Below, piece by piece: positions 10,571 to 23,799 of a stretch of 64,000 nucleotides of DNA. This DNA comes from Ontholestes murinus. Its lineage: Eukaryota; Arthropoda; Insecta; Coleoptera; Staphylinidae. Each line of letters begins with the position of its first letter. The stretch's first letter is position 1. The notes under the pieces were generated by a model. That model did not search any database. It saw only the letters and a program-made list of their open reading frames with translations, and had not been told where the DNA came from. Position numbers and translations under genes: made by a program. Location of the stretch: assembly GCA_963969525.1 (NCBI GenBank), contig OZ018387.1:9052001-9116000 (forward strand), written 5' to 3'.

Positions 10571-13500
10571 TTTTAGTATCATATATTATTTGTCACCTAA
10601 CATCTGTTATCTGTCATCTGTCATTTGTTATTTATTATTTGTCATCTATCATCTGTCATCTGTCATCGGTCATCTGTCATCTATCATCTGTCATCTATAT
10701 GTTATTTATCATCTGTCATCGGTCGACTGTCATCTATCATCTGTCATCTGCCATCTGCCACCTCTCGTCTAATAATTAATCATAAAAATTGTAAAAAAAG
10801 AAGACATATTTAAATACTGATTAAAATTAAAAGACAGAAAGAATGTTTTTATAATTTTATGTGATCGATAACTCGACATTTGATTAAAAATATACGGTAA
10901 TGACAGGTGACTTATGACAAAAGATAGATGAATGATTTCTTCTATTATTTGTTATTTTTACAACAATAATTTCTTAAAAACATATGCGAAGATTAATTTT
11001 AGTGATTTCATTCTTTTGCTACAGAAACATTAAAAGTAGCAAATCTGTTACATGTCATCTGTCAGTGACATATAATAGATGAGAAATGAATCAAGTATTA
11101 TATGTTACCGACTTAGGTAATCTATCATCTGTCATCTGCACTCTCTCATATTGAATTTTGCTATTCCACATTTTCCTACAGAAACATTAAGCAAAGCAAA
11201 TCAGTCAATTGTCATCTGGCATCTATCATTTATAAAATGTCACTTGTTCATGTAATCTATCATTTGAAATCTGTTATCTGTCATCTGTCAACTATCATGT
11301 GTCATGTATCGTTTGCCATTTGTCATCTGTTGCTTGCCATCTGTCATCTATCATCTAATAATTAATCATAAAAAATTGTAAAAAAGGGAAACAAATTTAA
11401 ATACTGTTTAAAATTAAAAGACAGAAAGAATGTCTTCAAAATTTTATGTCATCAATAACTCAACATTTAATTAAAAATATACAGTATGACAGGTGACATA
11501 TGACAAACGATAATAAAAAGAGTTTTTCTGTTATTTATTATTTTGGCAACAACAATTTCTTGAAAACATATGCGAACATTAAATTTTGTGTTTCCATTCT
11601 TTTTCCTCTAGAAACATTGAAAGTAGCAAATCTGTCAATTGTCATCTGTCAGTGACATATAATAGATGATAAATGTATCATCTATTATATGTCAATGGCT
11701 TAGGTAATATATCATCTGTCATCTGTCACATTAACTTTTGCGATTCCACGCTTTCCTCCAGAAACATTAAGCAAAGCAAATATATCATCTGTCATCTGTA
11801 ATCTAGCATTTATAATATGTCACTGGTTTATGTAATCTATCATCTAAAATCTGTCAACTATCAACTATCAGCTGTCATCTATCATGTGTCATGTATCATT
11901 TGTCATTTGTCATCTGCTGTTTGTTATGTCATCTGTCATCAGCAATCTGCCACCTCTTGTCTAATAATTAATCATAAACAATTGTAAAAAAGGAAACAAA
12001 TTTAAATACTGATTGAAATTAAAAGACAAAAAGAATGCTTTCAAAATTTGATGTGATCAATAACTCAACATGTAATTGAAAATATACATTTATTATTTTG
12101 ACAACAAAAATTTCTTAAAAACGTATGCAAACATTAACATTTGTGAATCCATTTTTTTTTTTCTAGAAACATTAAAAGTAGCAAATCTGTCAATTATTAT
12201 CTGTCAGTGACACATAATAGATGATAAATGTATTATCTATTATATGTCAATGACTTAGGAAATCTATCATCTGTTAACTTTTGCGATTCCACGAAATATT
12301 AAGCAAAGCAAATCTGTCAATTGTTATCTGTCATCTATCATTTATAAAATGTCACTGATTTATGTAATCTATCATTTAGCATCTGTTAACTATCAACTAT
12401 CATCTGTCATCTGTCATTTGTCATCTGCTATTTTTCATGAGTCATGTGTTATGTTTTATTTGTCACTTGTCATCTGTCAGTAATCACCTGTAATCTCAAT
12501 AATCTATCATAGAAATTGTATAATGAAAGAATATGAATAAACAGAATACGCGCCACGTAGAGGGTATAAACTCCCACTGTAGCGTCATCTATCGTCTGTC
12601 ACCTAACATTTGTCATCTGTCGCCTATCTTCTATCATCTGTCATCTATAGTCTGTCATCTGTCGTATGTCATCTGTCATCTATCATATGTCATTTACCAT
12701 CTGTCATCTTTCATCTGGCATCTGTCATCTATCATATGTCACTTGTCATTTGTCATATGTCACCTGTCATGTGTCGACTATCACCAATAGTATATCATAA
12801 AAAATTGTAAAAAGGAAAAAATATCTAAATACGGATTAAAACTTTTTAAATTTGAATTCGAGGACAGAAATTATAGAAAGAAATGTTATCATAATTTTAT
12901 GTGTTTAATAATTCTATGTTTAATTAAAAATATACTAATTGGACAGGTGAAATATGTCAAATGATAGTAGTAAATATTTTTCTGTTATTTGTTTTTTGTC
13001 AAGAATAATTTCTTAATAATATATGCAAATATTAACTTTTGTCATTCCACTTTTTCTTCCAGAAACGTTAGACAAATCAAATCTGTCAATTGTCAACTGT
13101 CATCTATCATCTATCATATGTCAATATGATAGATGATAGATAGATGACTTATGTAATCTATCTTTTGACATCAATCAACTATCATCTGTTATCTGTCATA
13201 TGTCAATTATCTATAATAAAATTAGTAAAATCAAAAAATATTTAAATTTAAACTAAAAAAATGAATTTGAATTAAAAGTCAGAAAGTACAAAAAATTAGA
13301 AAAGTATTCTTTGATCAATAATAATAACACGTCAAAAACTAGGGCAGAAGATAGAATATAAATGATTTTTTAGATTTAGATTTTAGATGATAAATGATAG
13401 ATGACACAAAATAGAACATAAATGATAGTTGATAGATGATAAAATATAAATGACGCAAATAATTGATAGATATTAGATGATAGATAACAGCTGACATCTG

Positions 13501-13794
13501 TTGTTATTGCACCACTTCCTCTTATTTGTCATTTGTCAATCTGTAATCTGTCCTCTGTAATTTGCCATCTGTCATCTACAATTTGTTTTATAATATTTTG
13601 TCGTCTTTTAAGCAAAGCAAACCTATCATTTTCCATCTGCTATCTATCATTTATAATATTTCACTGACTTTTGTAATATATCATTTGACATCTATCCACT
13701 ATCATCTGTCATCTGTCATGTGTCATTTGTCATCTATTAATTGTTATTTGTCATCTGTGATCTGTTATTTTATCTACAATAAAATTAAATGTTG

Positions 13795-13852
13795 TTCCCC
13801 TTTAACAACAGTCACGGACCGGTTTCGATCTTTTTGGATCTCATCAGCGTAG
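13795..13852 (-). mobile_element. short 3' UTR-like retroelement fragment
   Basis: About 55 bp of non-repetitive sequence interrupts the array. On the minus strand it reads GATCGAAACCGGTCCGTGAC. Similar GATGATG...ATCGAAACGTGTC blocks are common in 3' UTRs of insect non-LTR elements, and a related block occurs on the plus strand near 52455-52490. Confidence 0.35.
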
Positions 13853-14129
13853 CGCTATAATATAATAAAATTAGTAAAATCTAAGAATATTTACATATAA
13901 ACTCAAACAAATTGAATTTTTATCAAAAGAATTTACAAAAAGAACTACAGATGACACAAAACAAATGACAGATGATAGATGATAGATGACAGAAGATAGA
14001 ATATAAATCACTTAAAAAAAAAAATTAATTTAAATTAAACAGAAGTAAAAGAAAGAAATGTTTGCATAATTTGATGTATTCAATAATTTTACGTTTAATT
14101 GAAAATACAATATTGACAGGTGACATATA

Positions 14130-14170
14130 GCAACAGTGCTAAATAAAGTTTATTATTATTATTATTATAA
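14130..14170 (+). mobile_element. extremely 5'-truncated non-LTR insertion (tail only)
   Basis: A 40-bp insertion, GCTAAATAAAG followed by (TTA)n, interrupts sequence that elsewhere reads GACATATGACAAATGATAG. It matches the minus-strand tail of the LOA-like element at 49318-49345 (GCTAAATAAAG then TTATTA), so it is probably a tail-only insertion of that family. Confidence 0.5.
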
Positions 14171-15599
14171 CAAATGATAGATTTTTTTTCTGGTATTTGA
14201 TTTTTGTCAACAATAATTTCTTAATAATTTATGCGAATATTTACTTTTATGATTCCACTTTTTCTTACAGAAACATCAACTAAAGCAAATCTGTCAATAG
14301 TCGTCTGCCATCTATCATATGTCAATGACTTATGTAATCTATCATTTGACATCAATCAACTATCATCTGTCATCTGTCATGTGTCATCTGTTATTCGTCA
14401 TCTGTTATTTATCTATCATAAAATTAGTAAAATCATAGAATATTTACATTTAAACTTTAAAAAAAATGAATTTGAATTAAGAGTCAGAAAGTACAAAACA
14501 AATAGAAAAGTATTCTTTGATCAATAGTACTAGCTCTTAAATCCAAATTATAAAATAATTATAGGTGACACATGACAAATGACAGGTGATAGATGACAGA
14601 AGATAGAATATAAATGATAGATTATAGATGATAAATGATAGATGGCACAAAATAGAACATAAATGATAGGTGATAAAATATAAATGATGCATACAAATGA
14701 TAGGTAATAGATGACAGATAACAGCCAACATCTGTTTTTATTTCACCACTGCCTCTTGTCTGTCATTTGTCAATAAGTAATCTGCCATCTACAATTTGTT
14801 TTTTTTTTGTCAAACCTGTCAATTGCCATCTGCCATCTATCATTTATAATAGGTCACTAACTTATGTAATCTATCATTTGACATTTATAAACTATCATCT
14901 GTCATCTATCATTTGTCATCTGTTAATTGTTATTTCCCATCTGTCATCTGTGATTTTATCTATCATAAAATTTGTTAAATTCAAAGAATATTTACATTTA
15001 TAATAAAAAATTGAATTTTAATTAAAAAAATTTACAAAAAATAGTATTCTAAGTATCTTATGATAAATAGTTTTAGCTCTTTAATATAAATCATAAAATA
15101 ATTACAGGTGACACATGACAAATGACATATGATAGATGACAGAAGATAGAATATAAATGATCGATAAATGATAGATGGTAGAAAATAGAATATAAATGTT
15201 AGGTGATAGATGGTAGATGATAAAGTATAAATTCATTTATATTTCACCACTCTCATTTGTCAATCTGTAATCTGTCATCTAAAATATATCATCTGTCATC
15301 TACAATTTGTTTCATAATATTTTCTGATCCTTTATCTATTCGTTATGTCTTTACTGCTTTTTGCCATTTGTCAACGGTCTTCTGTTATCTGTCACATGTC
15401 AACTGTCATCTGTCACCTATCAACTGTCATCTATCACCTGTCATCTGTCATCTGTCACCTGTCATCTGTCACCTGTCATATGTCATCTGTCACCTGTCAT
15501 CTGTCATCTGTAATGTACTATAAGTCATCTACACAAAAAATACTAATAATTAAAAACATTAAACAACTTAATAATTGTATTGGATATAAATAAATATTT

Positions 15600-18400
15600 T
15601 ACATGAATAATTTAACTTTAAAGTATGTCATCTTTAATTGACCAAAAATACAGTCTGACGTCATTATATATAAGTCATTAACTTACTTTTCTCTTTACAA
15701 ATGGCTAAAGGGAAGAACTTGACGTTGAAGATCTATCTCAATTACGACATGTTTTTTCAAAAATTACGATAGTTTAAATGTACGACAAAAGGTAAACACT
15801 TTGAATAGATCCACAAATATTTTCGCCGGTCTACTGAAAACGTCAAACAAATTTTATGTGGGCATAAAAATGTATATAAGCAACGAGACTGTGTAGGCCA
15901 GCCTAACGACTTTATGATGTACGTCGAAAGTTTTGGCCGTCGCACGTCTGCGTCCCGAAATACAGGCGCCCTTATTTTTGGGCGACGTATTTATACCCAA
16001 CATAAATTCGAAAATAAGCAAATTGGCAGATCGTCGGACGTTACGCCGTTATGTAACGACTGTTGTGTTTATTCCTGACATTGACTTTGTGCCACCTAAA
16101 ACAGACTAAATCATCAACTTTCAAAGAATGAAAATGTTATTACTGTTATTACTCTCTCCAATAGGTTTTAAAATATGACAATGTCTAAAATAATTGCTTA
16201 AATTTGTACCTGTATCTAACTTTACTTTTCTATTAAAATATTCAGGTAAAAGGTTCAATTTACTTTTTAAACGAATGTAAATTGCACGTTTCAGGTTGTG
16301 CATCAAGGCAGGTAAATAATATTGATTAAAAGCCCAAGGATGGAAGCGGCGACGACGACGACGGCACGGGGCGTCTCGAGGACGCAGTTTCAGTTTCTTT
16401 GTCCGCGAAAAACAAACCTTGAAATGAATTTTGGCCGGGTTTAATTAACGCATAGTTAATACTTGCCCGAAAGTCGGTGAGTCGAGAGGAATTCCGGGGC
16501 GAAGGTGTTAATTCCTGAAGTTGGTGTTTGATCGGCGTAATTTCGTTCATGGTGATTAATTTACTCGAACCGTAACTTAGGGAGGAAGTGATTAAATCTA
16601 GCAATAAGGATTAAACTAGTTAAATCAGTTATAAAGTTCATAACTTATGATTTTTTTAATAAAAGGAAAACTTTTCAGTTATTGTAGAACCTTTCCTTCG
16701 GAAATGAATTGTTCTTGTTCTTCTGTAGGTGCCTCTCTCCCTTAGGTAATGAATGTTTCTTCTTCTGTAAGCACCTCTCCTAGCGGAGGTTGGCGACTAT
16801 TTCAGCATTTCCTACCTGTGGTTGCTCTCATCGGATCTTCCCCATCCCTGTTCCGGAGCCATGACATTCTTTTCTTTTTCTGAATTGTAACTCTTAACAA
16901 TGCACACTCCACAGTTTGCTCTTTGGTCATCATCTCTTCTACAGGTAGGAGTAGAACAACTTTTTGTTACCTTCCTCTTAATTTTTTTTTTTAAATATCA
17001 AATCCTCTGAAAGTTGCTACATAGATACGAATTGATATATTGAATTGACTGTTACTTAATGAAACTTCAAATTTTCAGGATTAGTCGTTTGCCTGTGAAC
17101 TCAAAATCTTTAGATTTTTTTAAAGGTTTTATTATATTCTACTAAATCTTAATGATTCTTTCTTAAAGATTAAGTTCACGGTAACAGAATCGAATAAGAA
17201 ATCGGTTATAGCATTCTGATCAAGATTCACACCACGTGCAACACCCTCGGCGAGAATATCAAATCCGTAGTAACGCGATTTTTATATTTCGGCCTAAATC
17301 ACCATAAAGCCGGAGCGAATTTCTGCTAAGAGAATCTGCTGAAGCGTCTGGAACGAGGAGCATGACCTAGATACGCAGCATCGGCGTGGAGCGGCGGCAG
17401 ATGGCAGGTATTGATTCGGCGATATTAAAGTGCCACGACCGTGCCATCAATAACGGACCGCGGTGGTTGTTGTTATTGAATGCTGTTTAATGAGCTAATT
17501 TATTGCGGACGCAAGAGCGTCTCCTCGAGACCGACCAGTGTTAACTCAATTAACGTGTAATCCACCCTATAAGGGTTTGTACTAAAGGCATGGATTTAAT
17601 TTAATTCGAAATAAATCTTTGGGAGTGAGTATGTGGGTAGTTAATGTGGTGAATGATTTGGGATTGTTGTTTTTAATTAAAGACCTTTGATTAAAATCTA
17701 TTGGTTAAAACGTTCAGGTTTTTAAAACTGTATGCATATTCGATTGATGAAGCTTCTACTTAGTGAAATTCCTACACCTATAAAACTGTATGATTGTAGA
17801 TTTTAACTGTTGTACAAAAATATTTGATTCTTGTAATAGACATATATTAACTTTAAACCAATTTTCTGGTGGTTTCTAAAATTATATCGGAGTTATAGAG
17901 CATCAAAATATGAAGTACAATGAAGAAACATTTAATTTAGGGGACTCTCGTAGCCATTGTACAATATCCTATTATCTGAGCCCCAGATGCGTACATTATG
18001 AGTGTTCGCATGTCTGTTTTTTGTTTTCTAGTCGCTATTTTCACTACCAGCACCCTCTAGCGCATGCGCGTACCAACAAACAGAACTTTGTGAGCTGCTC
18101 TTTCATTTCATGTATTAATTATGGTTTTATGTCTTACCTAATAAGTATTACAACGTTTTAAAACCCTGATATTCATTTAAAAATAACCTATATTCAGAAA
18201 AGGAAGGGACATATTTTGAACTTATGTATGAAAGATAAAAATGGAAAGTGCTGCACAATGATTCCAAATGCCGAAATCGTAACCAACATTCTCTAAATGT
18301 TTGATTTGGGAATTTTTTTGTGGTCTCGTTATTTAGTATTGTTCCTAGCCCGCTTGTAACTGTCTAACGTAATCATGGGGTAATTAATTTTTAACAATTA
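15600..18400. other. non-repetitive, mixed-composition DNA without recognisable gene
   Basis: No frame here resembles a known protein. Segments at about 15640-16080, 16320-16620 and 17190-17560 have balanced composition and many TAATTA-type homeodomain cores, unlike the AT-rich flanks and arrays. That resembles conserved non-coding or regulatory DNA within large insect introns, but the sequence alone cannot prove it. Short frames at 17910-18161 and 16326-16604 carry no family signature. Confidence 0.4.
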
Positions 18401-18419
18401 AATTTCTAAATTCATTTTT

Positions 18420-21400
18420 CAATCTCCCCAATTTTATTTTAAAATCTTATATTTTCGTTTTTAAACGTAAATCGTCAATTGTTTTACCTGGAATTAAAAA
18501 TACACTCTTTCTAGATGTATGTTATCATTTTGAGGTCAATTTCTCTTGCGATTAGTCTTTAATAACTTTTCAAATATCTGATTTCAATTTTAAATTACCT
18601 TAATTTCACTTTAAAGCCATATATTTATTTTTCTAGAAGTAGATCATCGATTGTTTTAATATTAAATTCAAAATACACTATTTTTAAACGCATATTGTGA
18701 TTTTGAGGCCAATTGGTTGTATGATTAATTTTTAACAATTTTTTTAATCTCCGAATGCATTTCTCGATTTCCCTAATTTTATTTTGAAATCTTATATTTC
18801 TCTTTTTCGACATAAATAATCAATTGTTTATGCGTAGAATTTAAGACACACTATTTCTAAATAGATCTTGTGATTATGAGGTCAATTACTCGTGTAATAA
18901 ATTTTATTTTTTATAATTTTTCAAATCACTGAAAACCTTCTTCAATTTTCGGAAATTCATTTTGAAGTCTTATATTTTGGGTTCTAGATGAAAACTGCCA
19001 ATTGTTTTTACGTAGAATACAAAATACGCTATTTCAAAAAGTATTTTGTGATTTTGAGACTAATGGCTTTTGTGATTTGTTTTTAACAATTTTTAAATCT
19101 CTGATTGCATTTTTCGATTACCTTAATTTCATTTTAAAGTCTTATATTTATTTTTTTCGACGTAAATCGTCAAATTTTTTTATTTAGAATTCAAAATAAA
19201 CTATATCTAGCTGTATTTTGAGATTTTGAGGCTAATTACTTGTATAATGAATTTTTAATTATTTTTTTAAATCTCTAAATGCATTTTTCAATTTCCCTAA
19301 TTTCATTGTGAAGTTTTATATTTTTCGTTCTGGAGACAAATTGTCAATCGTTTTCCTGTAGAATTTAAAATACACTATTTATATATGTACTTTGTAATTT
19401 TGAGGCCAATTGCTTCTGTAATAAATTTTTAACAATTTTTAAAATCTCCTAATGCATTTCTTAATTTTTCTAATTTTAGTCTTGTACTTCTGTTTCCTGG
19501 CATAAATCATCGATTGTTTATGCGCAACATTCAAAATACACTATTTCTAAGTATATATTGTGATTTTGAGGCCAAGTGCTTATGTGATTAGTTTTCTACA
19601 ATTTTTCAAATCTCTGATTGCATTTTTTAAATTTTCCGAATTTTATTTCTAATTCGTATAATTATGTTTTTGGAAAAAAATTATCAATTGTTTTTAGGTA
19701 GATTTGAAAATATACTATTTTTAGAAGTATATTGTGATTTTGAGGCCAATTGCCCTAGTGATTAATTATTAACAAATTTTCAATTATCTGAATGCACTTC
19801 TCGATTTTCTCAATTTCATTGCAAATGTATATATTTCTGTTTCTGCACGTAAACTGTCAATTGTTTTTACGTGAAATTCAAAATATACTATTTTTAAACG
19901 TATCTTGTAATTTTTGAGGTCAATTTCTGGTGTGATTAGTTATTAACAATTTTTCAAATTCCTGAATTAATTATACAATTTCCCCAATTTAATTTTGAAG
20001 TCTTATATTTCTGTTCCTCGACACAAATAATCAATTGTTTTTGCGTAGAATTTAAGACACACTATTTTTAAATATATCTTGTGATTATGAGGTCAACTAC
20101 TCGTGTAATAAATTTTATTTTTTATAATTTTTCAAATCACTGAAAACCTTCTTCAATTTTCGGAAATTCATTTTGAAGTCTTATATTTTGGGTTCTAGAT
20201 GAAAACTGCCAATTCTTTTTATGTAGAATACAAAATACGCTATTTCAAAATGTATTTTGTGATTTTGAGGCTAATGGCTTTTGTGATTTGTTTTTAACAA
20301 TTTTTTAAATCTCTGATTGTATTTTTCGATTACCTTAATTTCATTTTAAAGTCTTATATTTCTTTTTTTTCGACGTAAATCGTCAAAAATTTGTATTTAG
20401 ATTTCAAAATAAACTATATCTAGCTGTATTTTGAGATTTTGAGGCTAATTATTTGTATAATGAATTTTTAATTATTTTTTAAAATCTCTAAATGCATTTT
20501 TCAATTTCCCTAATTTCATTGTGAAGTTTTATATTTTTCGTTCTGGAGACAAATTGTCAATCGTTTTCCTGTAGAATTTAAAATACACTATTTATATATG
20601 TACTTTGTAATTTTGAGGCCAATTGCTTCTGTAATAAATTTTTAACAATTTTTAAAATCTCCTAATGCATTTCTTAATTTTTCTAATTTTAGTCTTGTAC
20701 TTCTGTTTCCTGGCATAAATCATCGATTGTTTATGCGCAACATTCAAAATACACTATTTCTAAGTATATATTGTGATTTTGAGGCCAAGTGCTTATGTGA
20801 TTAGTTTTCTACAATTTTTCAAATCTCTGATTGCAATTTGATTTAAATTTTCCGAATTTTATTTTTAATTCGTATAATTATGTTTTTGGAAAAAATTATC
20901 AATTGTTTTAGGTAGATTTCAAAATACACTATTTTTAGAAGTATATTGTGATTTTGAGGCCAATTGCCTTAGTGATTAATTATTAACAAATTTTCAATTA
21001 TCTGACTGCACTTCTCGATTTTCTCAATTTCATTACAAATGTATATATTTCTGTTTCTGCACGTAAACTCTCAATTGTTTTTACGTGAAATTCAAAATAT
21101 ACTATTTTTAAAAGTATCTTGTATTTTTTGAGGTCAATTTCTGGTGTGATTAGTTATTAACAATTTTTCAAATTCCTGAATAAATTTTACAATTTCCCCA
21201 ATTTTATTTTGAAATCTTATATTTCTGTTCCTCGACACAAATAATCAATTGTTTTTGCGTAGAATTTAAGACACACTATTTCTAAATATATCTTGTGATT
21301 ATGAGGTCAACTACTCGTGTAATAAATTTTATTTTTTATAATTTTTCAAATCACTGAAAACATTCTTCAATTTTCGCAAATTCATTTTAAAGCCTTATAT

Positions 21401-23660
21401 TTTGGGTTCTAGATGAAAACTGCTAATTGTTTTTATGTAGAATACAAAATACGCTATTTTAAAATGTATTTTGTGATTTTGAGGCTAATGGCTTTTGTGA
21501 TTTGTTTTTAACAATTTTTTAAATCTCTGATTGCATTTTTCGATTACCTTAATTTCATTTTAAAGTCTTATATTTCTTTTTTTCGACGTAAATCGTCAAA
21601 ATTTTTATTTAGATTTTAAAAAAACTATATCTAGCTGTATTTTGAAATTTTGAGGCTAATTATTTGTATAATAAATTTTTAATTATTTTTTTAAATCTCT
21701 AAATGCATTTTTCAATTTCCCTAATTTCATTGTGAAGTTTTATATTTTTCGTTCTGGAGACAAATTGTCAATCGTTTTCCTGTAGAATTTAAAATACACT
21801 AATCATATATGTACTTTGTAATTTTGAGGCCAATTGCTTCTGTAATAAATTTTTAACAATTTTTAAAATCTCCGAATGCATTTCTTAATTTTTCTAATTT
21901 TAGTCTTGTACTTCTGTTTCCTGGCATAAATCATCGATTGTTTATGCGCAAAATTCAAAATACACTATTTCTAGATATATCTTGTGATTTTGAGGCCATG
22001 TGCTTATGTGATTAGTTTTCTTCAATTTTTCAAATCTTTGAATGCATTTTTTAAATTTTCCGATTTTTATTTTTAATTCGTATAATTATATTTTTGGAAA
22101 AAAATTATCAATCGTTTTTAGGTAGATTTCAAAATACACTATTTTTAGAAGTATCTTGTGATTTTGAGGCCATTTGCTCTAGTGATTAATTATTAACAAA
22201 TTTTCAATTATCTGAATGTACTTCTCGAATTTCTCAATTTCATTGCAAATGTATATATTTCTGTTTCTGCACGTAAACTGTCAATTGTTTTTACGTAAAA
22301 TTCAAAATATACTATTTTTAAACGTATCTTGTATTTTTTGAGGTCAATTTCTGGTGTGATTAGTTATTAACAATTTTTCAAATTCCTGAATTAAACGATT
22401 AATTAACTTCTCACTTAACCCGTGGTGAAACATTTTTATGTTAATAAAAGGATTAATTAAGCACTTGGTTATGTTTCACTATTATAGGGAAACATAACCA
22501 AGTGCTTAATTAATCTTTTTTTTTTCCTGAATTAATTTTACAATTTCCCCAATTTCATTTTGAAGTCTTATATTTCTGTTCCTCGACATAAATAATCAAT
22601 TGTTTATGCGTAGAATTTAAGATACACTATTACTAAATGTATCTTGTGATTTTGAGGCCAATTACTCGTCTAATGAATTTTTAATAATTTTTTAAATCAC
22701 TTAATACATCTTTTCAATTTTCGGAATTTCATTTCTAAATCTTTTATTTTGGATTCTAGAAGAAAATTATCAATTGTTTCGTTTGTAGAATTTAAAATAC
22801 ACTATTTTGGATTTTGTGATTTTAAGGCTAAAATCTCTTGTGATTAGATTTTTAACAATTTTTTAAATCTCTGATTGCATTTTTTAATTTCCCTAATTTC
22901 AATTTGAAGTTTTATATTTTTGGTTCTGGTGGTAAATTGGTAATTGTTTCTTTGTAGAAATTAAAATACACTATTTCTAGATGTATTTTATGATTTTGAG
23001 GCCAATTTATTTTGTGATTAATTTTTAACAATGTTTTAGATCTCCGAATGCATTTCTCGATTTTTCCTAATTTTAATTTAAAGTCTCATGCTTCCGTTCC
23101 TAGACATAAATTATCGATTATTTTTACGTAAAATTAAAGACACATTAATTTTAGATATATCTTGTGATTTTGAGGTCAATTTCTTGTGTGATTAGTGTCC
23201 AACAATTTATCAAATCTCTGAATGTACTTGTTTGATTTTCCAAATTTCATTTCTCATTCATATAATTATGTTTATCGACAAAAATTATTAAGTGTTTTTA
23301 GGTAGATTTCAAAATACAGTATTTTTAGATATATTTAGTGATTTTGAGGCTAATTGCTTCAGTGATTAATTTTTAACAAATTTTCAATCATCTGAATGCA
23401 TTTCTCGATTTCCTCAATTTCATTCAGAACGAATGTATTTCTGTTTAGGCACATAAACTGTCAATTGTTTTTACGTGAAATTCAAAATATACTATCTTCA
23501 AATGTATTTTGTGATATTTGAGGCCAATTTCTAGTGTGTGTTTTAACAATTTTACAAATTTCTAAAGTAATTTTTCAATTTCCGCAATGTCATTTTAAAG
23601 TCTTATATTTTTGTTTGTAGAAGTAAATCGTCAATTGTTTTTACATAGAATTAAAAATCT
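18420..23660. repeat. ~173-bp satellite array with 7-monomer higher-order repeat
   Basis: Monomers share GTCAATTGTTTTTACGTAGA, then CAAAATACACTATTT, TTGTGATTTTGAGGCCAATT and TTAATTTTTAACAATTTTT. Starts of the CTATTT landmark at 18851, 19029, 19201, 19375, 19541, 19715, 19888 and 20062 give spacings of 166-178 bp. Variant-specific monomers repeat every seventh position: the ATTATGAGGTCAA monomer at about 18870, 20080 and 21295 is 1211 and 1214 bp apart. So there are at least three ~1.21-kb higher-order units, with more diverged monomers at both edges. A 131-bp insertion lies in the fourth unit. Confidence 0.95.
22395..22525. mobile_element. 131-bp hairpin insertion with 10-bp target duplication
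   Basis: The satellite word CCTGAATTAA is duplicated at 22385-22394 and 22526-22535 around a 131-bp unrelated segment. Inside is a perfect inverted repeat with 27-nt arms (22451-22477 and 22489-22515) and an 11-nt loop, ending in a T-run. Sister satellite units near 19970 and 21180 give the empty site. There is no coding capacity. The superfamily is uncertain. Confidence 0.8.
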
Positions 23661-23799
23661 TTGTGAATGTTCCTAAGCTTTTATAAATAGATTTATTGTT
23701 ATGTCATTGTTATAAATATATGAGCATAGCCTTTATTTATAATTAAACCATATTAATATATTTACAAAGTAGTTTTACATTATTCAAATGCAAACAATA

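Larger units (their letters stand above)
13260..15550. repeat. heptamer array with alternating orientation (inverted units)
   Basis: Minus-oriented stretches (GATGATAGATGACA-type) lie at about 13330-13497, 13950-14000, 14568-14725 and 15105-15235. Each is followed by CACCAC-containing sequence and then plus-oriented TCATCTG repeats. The composite unit recurs every 550-600 bp. The two orientations within each unit can base-pair, giving hairpin or cruciform potential. A long plus-oriented run with ACCTGTC variants ends the array at about 15360-15520. Confidence 0.8.

Noticed and set aside
16326..16604. 92-residue minus-strand frame in a balanced-composition island
   Set aside because: Low-complexity serine runs come from GACGACGACG repeats. 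No domain, splice context or codon signal beyond base composition.
17910..18161. 83-residue plus-strand frame
   Set aside because: Cysteine/histidine/tyrosine-rich but without a regular motif, and no splice or family support. Chance frame.
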